DNA from: Paracoccus aestuarii
GTDB lineage: Bacteria; Pseudomonadota; Alphaproteobacteria; Rhodobacterales; Rhodobacteraceae
Length of the DNA: 64,000 nt
Direction: 5' to 3'
Assembly (NCBI RefSeq): GCF_028553885.1
Contig: NZ_CP067170.1
Coordinates: 186,001 to 250,000 of the forward strand
In this document: in pieces, positions 25,279-34,947 of the stretch
How positions within the stretch are numbered: the first letter of the stretch is position 1
Layout: the number at the start of each line of letters is the position of its first letter
The notes under the pieces: generated by a model
What the model was told of the DNA's origin: nothing
What the model saw: the letters and a program-made list of their open reading frames with translations, nothing else
The model's database searches: none
Program-made: the position numbers and the translations under genes

Positions 25279-26559
25279 TCAGCGGAAGAGCGACGGCAGC
25301 CAGAGCGACAGCGCCGGAACATAGGTGACAAGCATCAGCGTCGCGAAGGCCGCGCCGTAAAAGGGCCAGATGGTGCGCATCGCCTGCCAGATGCTGATCC
25401 GCCCCACCGCGCAGCCCACGAACAGCACCGCGCCCACCGGCGGGGTGCAAAGGCCGATCCCGAGGTTCAGGATCAGGATCACCCCGAAATGCACCGGGTC
25501 CACGCCGAAGGCCATGGCGACGGGCAGGAAGATCGGCGTGGTGATGACGATCAGCGGCGACATGTCCATGAACGTCCCCAGGATCAACAGGATGATGTTC
25601 ATCAGGAGCAGGATCACGATGGGGTTCGAGGACACGCTCTGCAGCAGCTCGACCAGCTGGGCAGGCACGCGCAGATAGGCCAGGAGCCAGCCGAAGCAGG
25701 CCGCGCAGCCGATGACCAGCAGCACCATCGCGGTGGTGCGGACGGCGCCCTTGGTCGCCTCGACGAATTCGCTCCATGGCAGGCTGCGATAGACCAGCGC
25801 GGTGATGGCCAGCGCATAGACCACGGCGATGTTGCTGCTCTCAGACGCGGTGAAGATGCCCGAGCGCACGCCGCCGAAGATGATCGCGATCAGGATCAAC
25901 CCCGGCAGGGCCGAGACGAACAGCACGCCCAGCATCCGCAGGCCGGGAAACGGCTCGGTCGGATAGCCCTTCTTACGCGCCACCCACCATGCGGCCATCA
26001 TCAGCATGAGGGCCAGCAGCATCCCCGGCACGATGCCGGCGGTGAACAGATCCGCGATGGACAGGCGGCCCCCCGCGGCGATGGAATAGATGATCATGTT
26101 ATGGCTGGGCGGGATCATCAGCGCGATGATCGAGCTGACGACGGTGATGTTGACCGCATAATCCACGTCATAGCCCTTGGCCTTCATCTGCGGGACCATC
26201 AGGCCGCCCACCGCGCTGGCATCCGCCGCAGCCGAGCCGGACACGCCGCCGAACATCAGGCTGGCGGTGATGTTCACCTGCCCCAGCCCGCCGCGCATAT
26301 GGCCCACCAGCGCGCCCGCCAGCGCCACCAGCCTGCGCGCGATGTCGCCGCGCACCATCAGATCGCCCGCATAGATGAAGAACGGGATCGCCATCAGCGC
26401 AAAGACCGAGATGCCGGAATTCAGCCGCTGGAACACCACCACCGGTGGCAGGCCCAGATAGAGGACGGTCGCGAAACTCGCCGCGCCCAGGCAAAAGGCG
26501 ACGGGCGTGCCGATCAGCAGAAGCCCCGCGAAGCTGCCGAAGAGGATCCAGTATTCCAT
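25279..26559 (-). CDS. TRAP transporter large permease (DctM type), uronate island
   Basis: A 426-residue membrane protein with about twelve hydrophobic segments. DctM hallmarks: GTPVAFCLGAASF, the GGLGQVNITASLMFGGVSGSAAADASAVGGLMVPQM segment, PPSHNMIIYSIAAGG, and the C-terminal LNLGIGLCTPPVGAVLFVGCAVG. It forms the sodium-driven channel for the sugar-acid substrate captured by the TRAP binding protein two genes upstream. It starts a base after the small permease gene ends. Context points to uronate as substrate. Confidence 0.93.
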   Translation of the reverse strand: MEYWILFGSFAGLLLIGTPVAFCLGAASFATVLYLGLPPVVVFQRLNSGISVFALMAIPFFIYAGDLMVRGDIARRLVALAGALVGHMRGGLGQVNITASLMFGGVSGSAAADASAVGGLMVPQMKAKGYDVDYAVNITVVSSIIALMIPPSHNMIIYSIAAGGRLSIADLFTAGIVPGMLLALMLMMAAWWVARKKGYPTEPFPGLRMLGVLFVSALPGLILIAIIFGGVRSGIFTASESSNIAVVYALAITALVYRSLPWSEFVEATKGAVRTTAMVLLVIGCAACFGWLLAYLRVPAQLVELLQSVSSNPIVILLLMNIILLILGTFMDMSPLIVITTPIFLPVAMAFGVDPVHFGVILILNLGIGLCTPPVGAVLFVGCAVGRISIWQAMRTIWPFYGAAFATLMLVTYVPALSLWLPSLFR

Positions 26560-26560
26560 C

Positions 26561-27145
26561 TCACTCTTTCCTTTCCAGCATCGCCTCGGCCCGGCCGGGC
26601 GCGCCGGTCCCGTCCCGCGCGCCATCCGCCGCATCGTCCATGTCGCCGAAGCGCCGCGTCCTCAGCCCCGCCGCGCGGCGCAGGATGCGCTCGACGGAAA
26701 ACAGGACCAGCAGCACACCGCCCCCGATCAGCGGCGCGAAATCCCACAGGCGCGAGATGCCCAGCCCCGGCACCACGCCCGATGCCGCCCGCGCCGCCAG
26801 TTGCCAGCCGAACCAGACCATGCCCGCGCCGAAGGCCACGACGACCAGGTCCGACAGGGTGTGGAACCACGGCCGCCAGCTGGCCGGCACGACCATCAGG
26901 CCCACGTCGAAGGACAGGTGATAGCCCTCCTTCACGCCGACGGCCGCGCCGATGAAGATGAACCAGCCCATCAGCATCACGGATGCCGGTTCCGCCCAGA
27001 ACAGGCTGAAGCCCAGCAGATAGCGCGAGACCACCTGCGCGAAGACGAAGGCGCACATCAGCACAAGGCCGATCCCCGCCAGCCACAGCCCCAGCTGCGC
27101 CAGGGCGCCCGTCGCGCGGGCCAGTCCGATCATCGCATTGCGCAT
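26561..27145 (-). CDS. TRAP transporter small permease (DctQ type), uronate island
   Basis: A 194-residue membrane protein with four hydrophobic segments, typical of DctQ. FVFAQVVSRYLLGFSLFWAEPASVMLMGWFIFIGAAVGVKEGYHLSFD is the signature region. The C-terminal tail is charged. I chose the ATG at 27145, preceded by a G-rich sequence, since a longer frame upstream is only a shadow of the binding-protein gene. It partners with the large permease immediately downstream. Confidence 0.9.
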   Translation of the reverse strand: MRNAMIGLARATGALAQLGLWLAGIGLVLMCAFVFAQVVSRYLLGFSLFWAEPASVMLMGWFIFIGAAVGVKEGYHLSFDVGLMVVPASWRPWFHTLSDLVVVAFGAGMVWFGWQLAARAASGVVPGLGISRLWDFAPLIGGGVLLVLFSVERILRRAAGLRTRRFGDMDDAADGARDGTGAPGRAEAMLERKE

Positions 27146-27164
27146 CGCGCCCCCCGAACAGAAA

Positions 27165-27190
27165 GGGCCGCCCCCGGATGGGGACGGCCC
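27165..27190 (-). other. Intercistronic hairpin between TRAP binding protein and permeases
   Basis: On the minus strand an 11-base stem GGGCCGTCCCC/GGGGGCGGCCC (one G-U pair) closes an ATCC loop and is followed by TTTCTGTT. It begins eight bases after the binding-protein stop codon. It may act as a partial terminator or mRNA 3'-stabiliser, giving more binding protein than permease. Confidence 0.6.
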
Positions 27191-27197
27191 GCAGGCG

Positions 27198-28169
27198 TCA
27201 CTCGGTCGCGCGGATGCGCTCGACCAGGTCCTGGGATTCGGCACTGGTCGCGTATTTCTCGTAGACCGGGGCCATGGCGTCGATGAAGGGCTGCTTGTCG
27301 ATGCCCTCGACGATCTCGGCCCCCGCGGCCTCGACGCGGCTGCGCGATTCCGCCTCGGCATCCGCCCAGAGCTGGCGCTGCGTGGTCGAGGAATTGCGCG
27401 CGGCCTCGCGCAGCACCTCCTGATCCTCGGGCGACAGGCGGTCCCAGCTGGTCTTGGACATGGCGACCAGTTCCGGCACCATCAGATGTTCGTCCAGCGT
27501 GAAGTAGCGCGCGACCTCGGCATGGCCCGAGCTGTCATAGCTGGGATAGTTGTTTTCCGCCCCGTCGATCACGCCGGTCTGGATGGCCGAATAGACCTCG
27601 CCGTAAGGCATCGGCGTCGCGGTCGCGCCAAGCGCGGTCATCATGTCCACGAACACGTCGTTCTGGATGACGCGGATCTTCATGCCCTGAAGGTCCTCGA
27701 TGGAATTGATCGGACGCTGCGAGTTGTAGAAGCTGCGCGCGCCGCCGTCGTAATAGGCCAGCACGACCAGATCGCGCTCCTCGAAGGCCGCGCCGATCTC
27801 CTCGCCGATGGGGCCGTCCATGACGGCATGCATGTGATCCACGTCGCGGAACAGATAGGGCAGCGAGAAGGTCTGCGTCACCGGCACGATGTCGTTGAAG
27901 GTGCCGAAACTGGCCCGGACCATGTCGATCACGCCGAACTGGGTCTGTTCGATCGTGTCACGCTCCTCGCCCAGCTGGGCCGAAGGAAAGACTTCGATGC
28001 AGACGCGGCCCTCGGTGCGCTCGCGCACTTCTTCGGCCATGGCCTTGACGCCCTCGACGGTCGGATAGCCGTCGGGATGCGTGTCGGACGAGCGCAGGGT
28101 CACTTCGCAGGCGGCGCCGATGCTGGCACTGGCCAGCAGGGCTGCGGTGGTGGTCAACAGGAACTTCAT
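27198..28169 (-). CDS. TRAP transporter solute-binding protein (DctP type), probable uronate binder
   Basis: A 323-residue periplasmic binding protein with a signal peptide over about residues 1-19 ([18 protein letters not shown]). DctP family features are [52 protein letters not shown], the conserved carboxylate-clamping Arg in GMKIRVIQN, and [19 protein letters not shown]. Many characterised members with this profile bind hexuronates, and the gene sits next to uxaC at the head of the uronate operon. Exact ligand (glucuronate, galacturonate or an unsaturated uronate) cannot be read from sequence. Confidence 0.92.
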   Translation of the reverse strand: MKFLLTTTAALLASASIGAACEVTLRSSDTHPDGYPTVEGVKAMAEEVRERTEGRVCIEVFPSAQLGEERDTIEQTQFGVIDMVRASFGTFNDIVPVTQTFSLPYLFRDVDHMHAVMDGPIGEEIGAAFEERDLVVLAYYDGGARSFYNSQRPINSIEDLQGMKIRVIQNDVFVDMMTALGATATPMPYGEVYSAIQTGVIDGAENNYPSYDSSGHAEVARYFTLDEHLMVPELVAMSKTSWDRLSPEDQEVLREAARNSSTTQRQLWADAEAESRSRVEAAGAEIVEGIDKQPFIDAMAPVYEKYATSAESQDLVERIRATE

Positions 28170-28190
28170 CTTATCCTCCCGATGTGAAGC

Positions 28191-29597
28191 TCAGAGTTTG
28201 TAGGCCCGTTTCGCCAGGCCATAGGTCAGGTCGCGCGCGACCTCGGGCGCCTCGTCTTCCGCAAGACGGCCCGTGGCGACCAAGGTCGCCAGCCAGGAAC
28301 AATCCACCCGCCGGGCGACGTCATGCCGCGCCGGGATCGAGCAGAAGGCGCGGGTGTCGTCGTTGAACCCCACGGTGTTGTAGAAGCCTGCCGTCTCCGT
28401 CGTCATCTCGCGGAAGCGGCGCATCCCCTCGGGGCTGTCGTGGAACCACCAAGCCGGGCCAAGGCGCAGGCAGGGCCAGACGCCGGCCAAAGGCGCCAGT
28501 TCGCGCGCATAGGCGGTCTCGTCCAGCGTGAACAGGATCACGGTCAGGCGGGGGTCCATGCCGACCGCGTTCAAGAGCGGGCGCAGGGCGGTGACGTAAT
28601 CGGTGCGGCCGGGGATGTCGAAGCCCTTGTCGCGGCCGAAGGTGGCCAGGATTTCGTCCGAATGGTTGCGGCGCGATCCGGGATGGATCTGCATGACCAG
28701 CCCGTCATCCAGGCTCATCCGCGCCATCTCGGTCAGCATGTGGCCGCGAAAGGCGTCGGCCTCGTCAGCGGTGCAGTCCCCGCGCAGGGCCTTGAGGAAC
28801 AGCGCCTCGGCCCGATCCTGCGGCAGGTCCTCGGTCCGGGCCGTGGCATGGCCGTGATCGCTGGAGGTCGCGCCGTGTTTGATGAAGAAGGCCCGCCGCG
28901 CGCGATGCGCCTCCAGATATCCGGCCCATGTGGCCGTGTCGCAGCCGGTCTGCTCGCCCATCAGGGCGACGTTCTCGGCAAAGCCCGGCATCTCGGGGTC
29001 GATGACGCCATCGGGGCGATAGGCGGTGATGACCCTGCCCTGCCAGCCGCTGTCCCGGATCATCCGGTGCCAGCGCAGATCGTCGGTCGCGGCTTCGGTC
29101 GTGGCGATGGCCTCGATGTTGAACCGCTCGAACAGGGCACGGGGGCGGAATTCGGGGCGCGCGAGGCAATCCGCGATGTGGTCGTAGCAGTGATCCGCCG
29201 TCTCGGCCGTCAGGCGGCGGTCCAGGCCGAAGACATCCTGAAAGGCATGATCCAGCCACAGCCGCGAGGGCGTGCCGCGCAGCAGGTGGTAATTCTCGGC
29301 GAACAGCCGCCAGATCCTGCGCCCATCCGTCTGGACCGGGCCGCCATCGACGCGCGGCACGCCCAGATCGGCCAGCGCCACCCCCTGCGAACACAGCATC
29401 CGGAACACGTAATGATCGGGCGTCACGAAGAGCTGCGCGGGGTCGGGGAACGCCTGATCCTCGGCGAACCAGCGCGGATCGGTATGGCCATGCGGCGACA
29501 GGATCGGCATGTCGCGGATCTGGGCGTAAAGCGCGCGGGCGATATCGCGGCTTTGCGCTTCGAGAGGAAACAGGCGATCATCGTCCAGCAAGGTCAT
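28191..29597 (-). CDS. uxaC: Glucuronate (uronate) isomerase
   Basis: A 468-residue amidohydrolase-fold isomerase that converts glucuronate to fructuronate and galacturonate to tagaturonate. N-terminal SPHGHTDPRWFAEDQAF carries the metal-ligand HxH (about residues 36-38); TEAATDDLRWHRMI, the GATSSDHGHATARTEDL segment, MQIHPGSRRNH and GPAWWFHDSPEGMRRFRE are all UxaC signatures. Length matches the family (about 470). It is the first gene of the minus-strand catabolic unit, and its promoter overlaps the shared operator next to the divergent GntR gene. Confidence 0.95.
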   Translation of the reverse strand: MTLLDDDRLFPLEAQSRDIARALYAQIRDMPILSPHGHTDPRWFAEDQAFPDPAQLFVTPDHYVFRMLCSQGVALADLGVPRVDGGPVQTDGRRIWRLFAENYHLLRGTPSRLWLDHAFQDVFGLDRRLTAETADHCYDHIADCLARPEFRPRALFERFNIEAIATTEAATDDLRWHRMIRDSGWQGRVITAYRPDGVIDPEMPGFAENVALMGEQTGCDTATWAGYLEAHRARRAFFIKHGATSSDHGHATARTEDLPQDRAEALFLKALRGDCTADEADAFRGHMLTEMARMSLDDGLVMQIHPGSRRNHSDEILATFGRDKGFDIPGRTDYVTALRPLLNAVGMDPRLTVILFTLDETAYARELAPLAGVWPCLRLGPAWWFHDSPEGMRRFREMTTETAGFYNTVGFNDDTRAFCSIPARHDVARRVDCSWLATLVATGRLAEDEAPEVARDLTYGLAKRAYKL

Positions 29598-29635
29598 GGC
29601 CGGGGCTCGGGCTCCGCTTGATCTGAGTCTGGTAA

Positions 29636-29665
29636 TCTAATATGCTAGTTGAACGAGCCAGTCAA
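29636..29665 (-). promoter_or_regulatory. uxaC promoter with GntR-type operator
   Basis: On the minus strand TTGACT (29665-29660) and TATTAG (29642-29637) are separated by exactly 17 bases, a good sigma-70-like promoter for uxaC. On the plus strand CTAATATGCTAGT (29637-29649) overlaps the −10 and spacer. It differs at one base from the site in the uxuA promoter (12682-12694). The divergent gntR start lies 30 bases beyond it, so the site could also control the regulator. Confidence 0.65.
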
Positions 29666-29678
29666 TCGGAGAGACGGG

Positions 29679-30386
29679 ATGCCGGTCACGGAAATCGACG
29701 CGCTGCCCCATCTGGGCGAGGCCCGGACACGCACGATCACGGATCAGGTGTTCGACGCGCTCTATCACCGGGTGATCGACCTGACCCTGCCCCCCGGCAC
29801 GCGCCTGTCCGAGGCCGAGGTGGCGGGCCGCATGGGCGTGTCGCGCCAGCCGGTGCGGGACGCCTTCTACCGGCTGTCGCAGCTGGGATTCATCCTGATC
29901 CGCCCGCAGCGGGCGACGACGGTGACGCCGATCTCGGAGCGGGCGGTGACGCAGGCCTATTTCATCCGCTGCGCGCTGGAGGAGGCGGTGATGCGCGACG
30001 CGGCCCGCGCGCTCGACCCGGCGGATCACGACCATCTGGACGGGCTGATCCAGCGCCAGCGCGATGCGCTGCAGGCGGGGGACCACGCGCGCTTTCACGA
30101 CCTGGACGACCGTTTCCACCGCGACATCTGCACCGCGGCGGGGCTGGATTTCGTCTGGACCCTGGTGCGCGAGAACAAGGGCCATATGGACCGGGCGCGG
30201 TTCCTGTCGCTGTCCTTCGGCGCGCCGCGGGTCATCGACGAACATCTGTCCATCCTGAAGGCGCTGCGGGACCGTGACGGGGATGCCGCCTCGGCCGCCG
30301 TGCGCGGGCATCTGAGCCAGATCCGCGCGATCCTGGACCGCCTGAAGCAGGACCGCCCGGAGATGTTCGACGCCATCGAGGCGTGA
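29679..30386 (+). CDS. GntR-family regulator with FCD domain, probable uronate-responsive repressor
   Basis: A 235-residue regulator. The N-terminal winged helix reads ITDQVFDALYHRVIDLTLPPGTRLSEAEVAGRMGVSRQPVRDAFYRLSQLGFI; the C-terminal all-helical FCD effector domain shows the metal-ligand pattern DLDDRFHRDI and later histidines in DEHLSIL and GHLSQI. The ATG at 29679 follows GGAGAG; a TTG start ten codons upstream would fall on the operator and is less likely. Divergent position from uxaC and the operator shared with uxuA identify the likely regulon. Effector is probably a uronate or a pathway intermediate. Confidence 0.9.
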   Translation: MPVTEIDALPHLGEARTRTITDQVFDALYHRVIDLTLPPGTRLSEAEVAGRMGVSRQPVRDAFYRLSQLGFILIRPQRATTVTPISERAVTQAYFIRCALEEAVMRDAARALDPADHDHLDGLIQRQRDALQAGDHARFHDLDDRFHRDICTAAGLDFVWTLVRENKGHMDRARFLSLSFGAPRVIDEHLSILKALRDRDGDAASAAVRGHLSQIRAILDRLKQDRPEMFDAIEA

Positions 30387-30392
30387 GGTCCC

Positions 30393-31112
<720 letters not shown>

Positions 31113-31123
31113 GGGCGTGTCCC

Positions 31124-31996
31124 TCAATGGCGGCGGGTGGCGGCGAGCTGATCGGCGTGACGCAGCTCCAACACGGTTTTCAGAAGCAGGGTGAAGAGGG
31201 CGAACCCGGTCAGCAGCGCCGCCATGGAGAAGGCCGCGACCGAGAGATATTCGTTGTAGAACATCTCGATGGTGATCGGCATGGTGGCGGTCTGGCCGCG
31301 GATCTTGCCCGAGACGACGGCCACGGCGCCGAACTCGCCCATCGCGCGGGCGGTGCAGAGCAGCGTGCCGTAGAGGAGCGCCCACCGGATGTTGGGCAGG
31401 GTCACCGTGCGGAAGACCCGCCAGCCGGAGGCGCCGAGGGTCAGCGCGGCCTCCTCCTCGGATCGGCCCTGCTCGATCATCACGGGGATCAGCTCGCGCG
31501 CGACGAAGGGGAAGGTCACGAAGACCGTGGCCAGCACGATGCCCGGGACCGCGAAGACGATCGGATAGCCATTGGCGACCAGCCAGCCGCCCATGGCCGA
31601 GTTCGCCCCGAACAAGAGCACGATGCACAGGCCCGCCACGACCGGGCTGACGCTGAACGGCAGGTCGATCAGGGTGATCAGGAAGGCCTTGCCGCGAAAG
31701 TCGAACTTGGTGATGAACCAGGCGGCGGCGATGCCGAAGACCGCGTTCATCGGCACCGCGATGGCGGTGATCAGCAGCGTCAGGCGGATCGCGGCCTGGG
31801 CGTCGCGGCTGCCCAGGCTGGCGACGGCTGCGGCCCAGCCCCGCGCCAGCGCCTCGACGAAGACGATGACCAGGGGCGCGCCGACCAGCAGCATCAGCCC
31901 GCCGACGGCGATGGCGATCAGCGCGATCCGGGCGGCGGCGGGTTCCTCCGTCGCGGCGCGGGGGCGCGCGGGGGTGTTCAGGGCGGCGTCAGACAT
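31124..31996 (-). CDS. cysW: Sulfate ABC transporter permease CysW (copy 2)
   Basis: A 290-residue membrane permease with six or so hydrophobic segments after a 40-residue Ala/Pro-rich cytoplasmic N-terminus. CysW markers: [41 protein letters not shown], the EAA loop [31 protein letters not shown] and [32 protein letters not shown]. It overlaps cysT by eight bases. Compared with copy 1 the two differ throughout, so this is not a recent duplication. Confidence 0.94.
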   Translation of the reverse strand: MSDAALNTPARPRAATEEPAAARIALIAIAVGGLMLLVGAPLVIVFVEALARGWAAAVASLGSRDAQAAIRLTLLITAIAVPMNAVFGIAAAWFITKFDFRGKAFLITLIDLPFSVSPVVAGLCIVLLFGANSAMGGWLVANGYPIVFAVPGIVLATVFVTFPFVARELIPVMIEQGRSEEEAALTLGASGWRVFRTVTLPNIRWALLYGTLLCTARAMGEFGAVAVVSGKIRGQTATMPITIEMFYNEYLSVAAFSMAALLTGFALFTLLLKTVLELRHADQLAATRRH

Positions 31997-32831
31997 GACC
32001 GATCCTCCGGCGAGACCAGATCTGGATGAGGTTGATCGCCAGCAGCATGGCAAAGCTGATCACCAGCATGGCGATGCCGATCGCGGCGGCGGCGTCGTAA
32101 TTGTATTCCTCCAGCTGGATGACGATCAGCAGGGGGGCGATCTCGGTGCGCAGCGGGATGTTGCCCGCGATGAAGATGACCGATCCGTATTCCCCCACCG
32201 CGCGGGCCAGCGACAGCGCGAAGCCCGTCAGGGCGGCGGGCATCAGCATGGGCAGGATCACGTGGCGGATCGTGTGCAGGCGGCCCGCGCCGAGCGTGGC
32301 GGATGCCTCCTCGACCTCGGTCTCGATCTCCTCGATCACCGGCTGGACGGTGCGGGTGACGAAGGGCAGGCCCACGAACACGAGCGCCAGCCAGATGCCC
32401 CATTGCGTATAAGCAATCTGCCAGCCGATCTGGTTCGTGAGGCTGCCCAGCATGCCGTTGGGTGCATAAAGCGCGGTCAGGGCGATCCCCGCCACGGCCG
32501 TGGGCAGGGCGAAGGGCAGATCCACCGCCGCGTCGATGATGCGCTTGCCCGGAAAGCGGTAGCGGACCAGCACCCAGGCCAGGATCACGCCGAAGACCAG
32601 GTTGAAGGCGGCGGCCAGGAAGGACAGGCGGAAGGACAGCCACAGCGCCGCCCAGACCCGGGGGCGGTTCACCACCTCCCAGACATTGGCCGCGCCGAAG
32701 CTGGCGCCCTTGGCCAGCAGCGCGCCGATGGGCAGGATCACCACCAGCAACAGCATGAACAGCGTGATCCCGGCCGAAAGGCCGAGACCGGGGATCGCGG
32801 TGCGCTGCACCAGGTGGGCGCGGCTGGCCAT
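31989..32831 (-). CDS. cysT: Sulfate ABC transporter permease CysT (copy 2)
   Basis: A 280-residue permease. NLVFGVILAWVLVRYRFPGKRIIDAAVDLPFALPTAVAGIALTALY, FVTRTVQPVIEEIETEVEEASATLGAGRLHTI (EAA loop) and ARAVGEYGSVIFIAGNIPLRTEI identify CysT/CysU. The ATG shares a base with the stop of the binding-protein gene (TGATG), showing coupling. An ATG 23 codons earlier lies within the binding-protein gene and is rejected. Confidence 0.94.
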   Translation of the reverse strand: MASRAHLVQRTAIPGLGLSAGITLFMLLLVVILPIGALLAKGASFGAANVWEVVNRPRVWAALWLSFRLSFLAAAFNLVFGVILAWVLVRYRFPGKRIIDAAVDLPFALPTAVAGIALTALYAPNGMLGSLTNQIGWQIAYTQWGIWLALVFVGLPFVTRTVQPVIEEIETEVEEASATLGAGRLHTIRHVILPMLMPAALTGFALSLARAVGEYGSVIFIAGNIPLRTEIAPLLIVIQLEEYNYDAAAAIGIAMLVISFAMLLAINLIQIWSRRRIGHV

Positions 32832-33811
32832 CAGCGAACGGTGTAGATCTGATCGAAGATGCCGCCATCGCCAAAGTGTTCGGGCTGCAGCGTGGCCCAA
32901 CCGCCCAGATCGTCGATGGTGACCAGCTCCAGTTCGGGGAAGCGGGCGACATCCTCGGGGTCGGCGGCGCTGTCGTCCCAGGCCCGGTAGAAATGCTTGA
33001 AGGCCAGCGCCTGCCCCTCGGGGGTATAGAGGTAATCCAGATAGGCCTCGGCCAAGGCCCGCTGTTCGTCATTGGCAAGGTTGCCGTCGACCAGGGCCAC
33101 CGGCGGCTCGGCCAGGATCGAGAGGCTGGGGACGACGATGTCGAAGCTGTCCTCGCCCAGCTCCTCCAACGCCAGATAGGCCTCGTTCTCCCAAGCCAAG
33201 AGCACGTCGCCGATGCCGCGCTGCGCGAAGGTCGTGGTCGAGCCGCGCGCGCCCGTGTCCAGCACCGGCACATTGGCGAACAGCTGACCCACGAAGTCCT
33301 GCGGGTCGCGGCCGTTCATCTCGGCCCAGGCCCAGGCCGCGAGGTAGTTCCAGCGCGCGCCGCCGCTGGTCTTGGGATTGGGCGTGATGACCTCGACGCC
33401 ATCGGCGGTCAGGTCGCCCCAATCGGCGATGCCCTTGGGGTTCCCGTCGCGCACCAGGAACACGATGGTCGAGGTATAGGGGCTAGAATTATGCGGCAGG
33501 CGGGTTTGCCAGTCCTCGGGCAGCTTGCCGGTGTCCTGCGCGATGCGGTCGATGTCACCCGCCAGCGCCAGCGTCACCACCTGCGCGTTCAACCCATCGA
33601 TCACCGAACGCGCCTGCGCGCCGGACCCGCCATGGCTGGTCTCGATCTGCGGGGCGGGGTTGCCTTGGGCCTGCCAATGGGCGGCAAAGGCTTCGTTGAA
33701 CTCGCGATAGAGCTCGCGCGTGGGGTCGTAGCTGACATTCAGCAGGCTTTCCGCATGGGCGGCGGGGGCCAGCAGGATCAGGGCGAGGGCGGTGGTGCGG
33801 AGGATCATCAT
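32831..33811 (-). CDS. sbp: Sulfate/thiosulfate-binding periplasmic protein (copy 2)
   Basis: A 326-residue periplasmic protein with a signal peptide (residues about 1-20, [14 protein letters not shown]). Family signatures [36 protein letters not shown] and [19 protein letters not shown] are present. AAGGGA precedes the paired ATG codons. It heads the structural genes of the second sulfate operon, behind two tiny ORFs. Whether it prefers sulfate or thiosulfate (CysP-like) cannot be decided. Confidence 0.93.
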   Translation of the reverse strand: MMILRTTALALILLAPAAHAESLLNVSYDPTRELYREFNEAFAAHWQAQGNPAPQIETSHGGSGAQARSVIDGLNAQVVTLALAGDIDRIAQDTGKLPEDWQTRLPHNSSPYTSTIVFLVRDGNPKGIADWGDLTADGVEVITPNPKTSGGARWNYLAAWAWAEMNGRDPQDFVGQLFANVPVLDTGARGSTTTFAQRGIGDVLLAWENEAYLALEELGEDSFDIVVPSLSILAEPPVALVDGNLANDEQRALAEAYLDYLYTPEGQALAFKHFYRAWDDSAADPEDVARFPELELVTIDDLGGWATLQPEHFGDGGIFDQIYTVR

Positions 33812-33908
33812 GCGGTCCCTTGGAACTATGGTGGGCCGGGTCGGGTCACTGCCCTGCCGCAGTTTCCGCGCGGCGCCCCGGTGATCGTTGCGTCAGAGAA
33901 TGAGGGCG

Positions 33909-34070
33909 TCAGATGCCCATGGGCGTCAGGCGGGCGAGCGGCCAGCCGGTCAGCGTGCCGCGCCCGGTCTGGACGGTCACGCGCCCGTCGGGGGCGGTGG
34001 CGACGCGCGGGCCTTGGGCCGAGGATCGGCCGCCGGTGGCGATGGTCACGATGGGCGGGGTGTGGGTCAT
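33909..34070 (-). CDS. Hypothetical 53-residue protein in the sulfate operon leader
   Basis: A short ORF with a textbook ribosome-binding site (AAGGAGG seven bases before ATG). The product starts MTHTPPIVTIATGGRSS and is a β-prone, Gly/Thr-rich basic peptide with no cysteine, no signal peptide and no membrane segment. I do not recognise a family. It lies between a 31-residue ORF and sbp on the same strand, inside the likely transcript of the second sulfate operon. Coding is supported by the strong ribosome-binding site; function unknown. Confidence 0.6.
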   Translation of the reverse strand: MTHTPPIVTIATGGRSSAQGPRVATAPDGRVTVQTGRGTLTGWPLARLTPMGI

Positions 34071-34082
34071 GGCGGGCCTCCT

Positions 34083-34178
34083 TCAGCGGCGGTGGGCGGG
34101 GATACGGCGGATCGGGCCGGGGCGGCGATCGGACAGGGTCATCGCGCAGGAGGTGCGGGGGAGGCTGGTCGAGGTCAT
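34083..34178 (-). CDS. Hypothetical 31-residue leader peptide of the second sulfate operon
   Basis: A 31-codon ORF preceded by GGGAAG at good spacing, starting about 40 bases after a predicted transcription start. The peptide is basic (ends RRIPAHRR) and contains a single cysteine at residue 11 (TSCAM). It ends 12 bases before the 53-residue ORF. A cysteine-sensing or translational-coupling leader is conceivable because the operon imports sulfate, but a single Cys codon is weak support. Confidence 0.5.
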   Translation of the reverse strand: MTSTSLPRTSCAMTLSDRRPGPIRRIPAHRR

Positions 34179-34226
34179 CGGGTCTTCCCTTTCGATGCGG
34201 GCCATGGGTGGCGGTTCAATACCTCT

Positions 34227-34256
34227 ATTAACGACCGAATCAGTCGTGTTTGACAA
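34227..34256 (-). promoter_or_regulatory. Promoter of the second sulfate operon with dyad operator
   Basis: On the minus strand TTGTCA (34256-34251) and GTTAAT (34232-34227) are 18 bases apart. The inverted repeat ACGAC-N7-GTCGT (plus strand 34231-34235 and 34243-34247) fills the spacer and touches the −10. A repressor bound there would block RNA polymerase; the adjacent Rrf2-family gene is the obvious candidate. Confidence 0.5.
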
Positions 34257-34319
34257 CGGAAAAAAGACGCTCATTTTGGTCGTGATTGGGGAAGAAACTT
34301 CTCCGCGACCCCGGGCGGA

Positions 34320-34784
34320 TCAGCGCGCGGCGCTGTCCTGCATCACGCTGTCGGCCAGATCGGGGGTGCCCAGCATGTCGGCCAGGCTCAGCGATTCGAT
34401 CAGGATCAGATAGGACCAGAAGACCTCGGAAAAGACCCGGCGCAGGCGGCAGCTGGCCTCGTCGGTGCAATCCTCGCAGCGCTGATAGGCGCGGCGCGAC
34501 AGGCAGGGCAAGGGCGCGATCGGCCCGTCGATCAGGCGCAGCAGCTCGGATATGGACACGTCCTCGGGGCGCTTGATCAGGGTGTAGCCCCCTGCCCTGC
34601 CGCGGATCGAGGCGACGATCCCGGCATTGCGGATCTCCAGCAGGATCTGTTCCAGGAACCGCTTGGGGGTGCCGGACCGGCGGGCGATCTCCTCGATGGT
34701 CAGGGCCTCAGGGCGGTCGCGGCGGGATTCGTCGCCCAGCACCAGCAGGGATTTCAGCGCGTATTTCATCTTTTGCGTGATCAT
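34320..34784 (-). CDS. Rrf2-family transcriptional regulator
   Basis: A 154-residue winged-helix regulator. MKYALKSLLVLGDE at the N-terminus, the DNA-reading helix region LTIEEIARRSGTPKRFLEQILLEIRNAGIVASIRGRAGGYTL, and a C-terminal cysteine cluster (CLSRRAYQRCEDCTDEASC) follow the Rrf2 plan; such cysteines often bind an iron-sulfur cluster. CymR, in the same family, represses sulfur-assimilation genes in Bacillus. The gene precedes the sulfate operon on the same strand, so control of sulfate uptake is likely. I chose ATG 34784 over an upstream GTG. Confidence 0.88.
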   Translation of the reverse strand: MITQKMKYALKSLLVLGDESRRDRPEALTIEEIARRSGTPKRFLEQILLEIRNAGIVASIRGRAGGYTLIKRPEDVSISELLRLIDGPIAPLPCLSRRAYQRCEDCTDEASCRLRRVFSEVFWSYLILIESLSLADMLGTPDLADSVMQDSAAR

Positions 34785-34947
34785 GGCGCGGCCCCCGGAT
34801 GCGATATCGTTCACCGGGTATAACGCAGCGGCCCGCGCTTGGGAAAGAAAAGACGACAGCGCGGCGCGGGTTTCCGCCTAAATAACGACAATGGCGCTAG
34901 ACTTTACGCTCATTCGTGGCATCCTGCCGCGAACGGAGGGAGGCATC

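Noticed and set aside
33812..33908. Possible SAM-type riboswitch before sbp
   Set aside because: I could not recognise any conserved SAM riboswitch core, and the segment has no clear pseudoknot or multi-stem arrangement.
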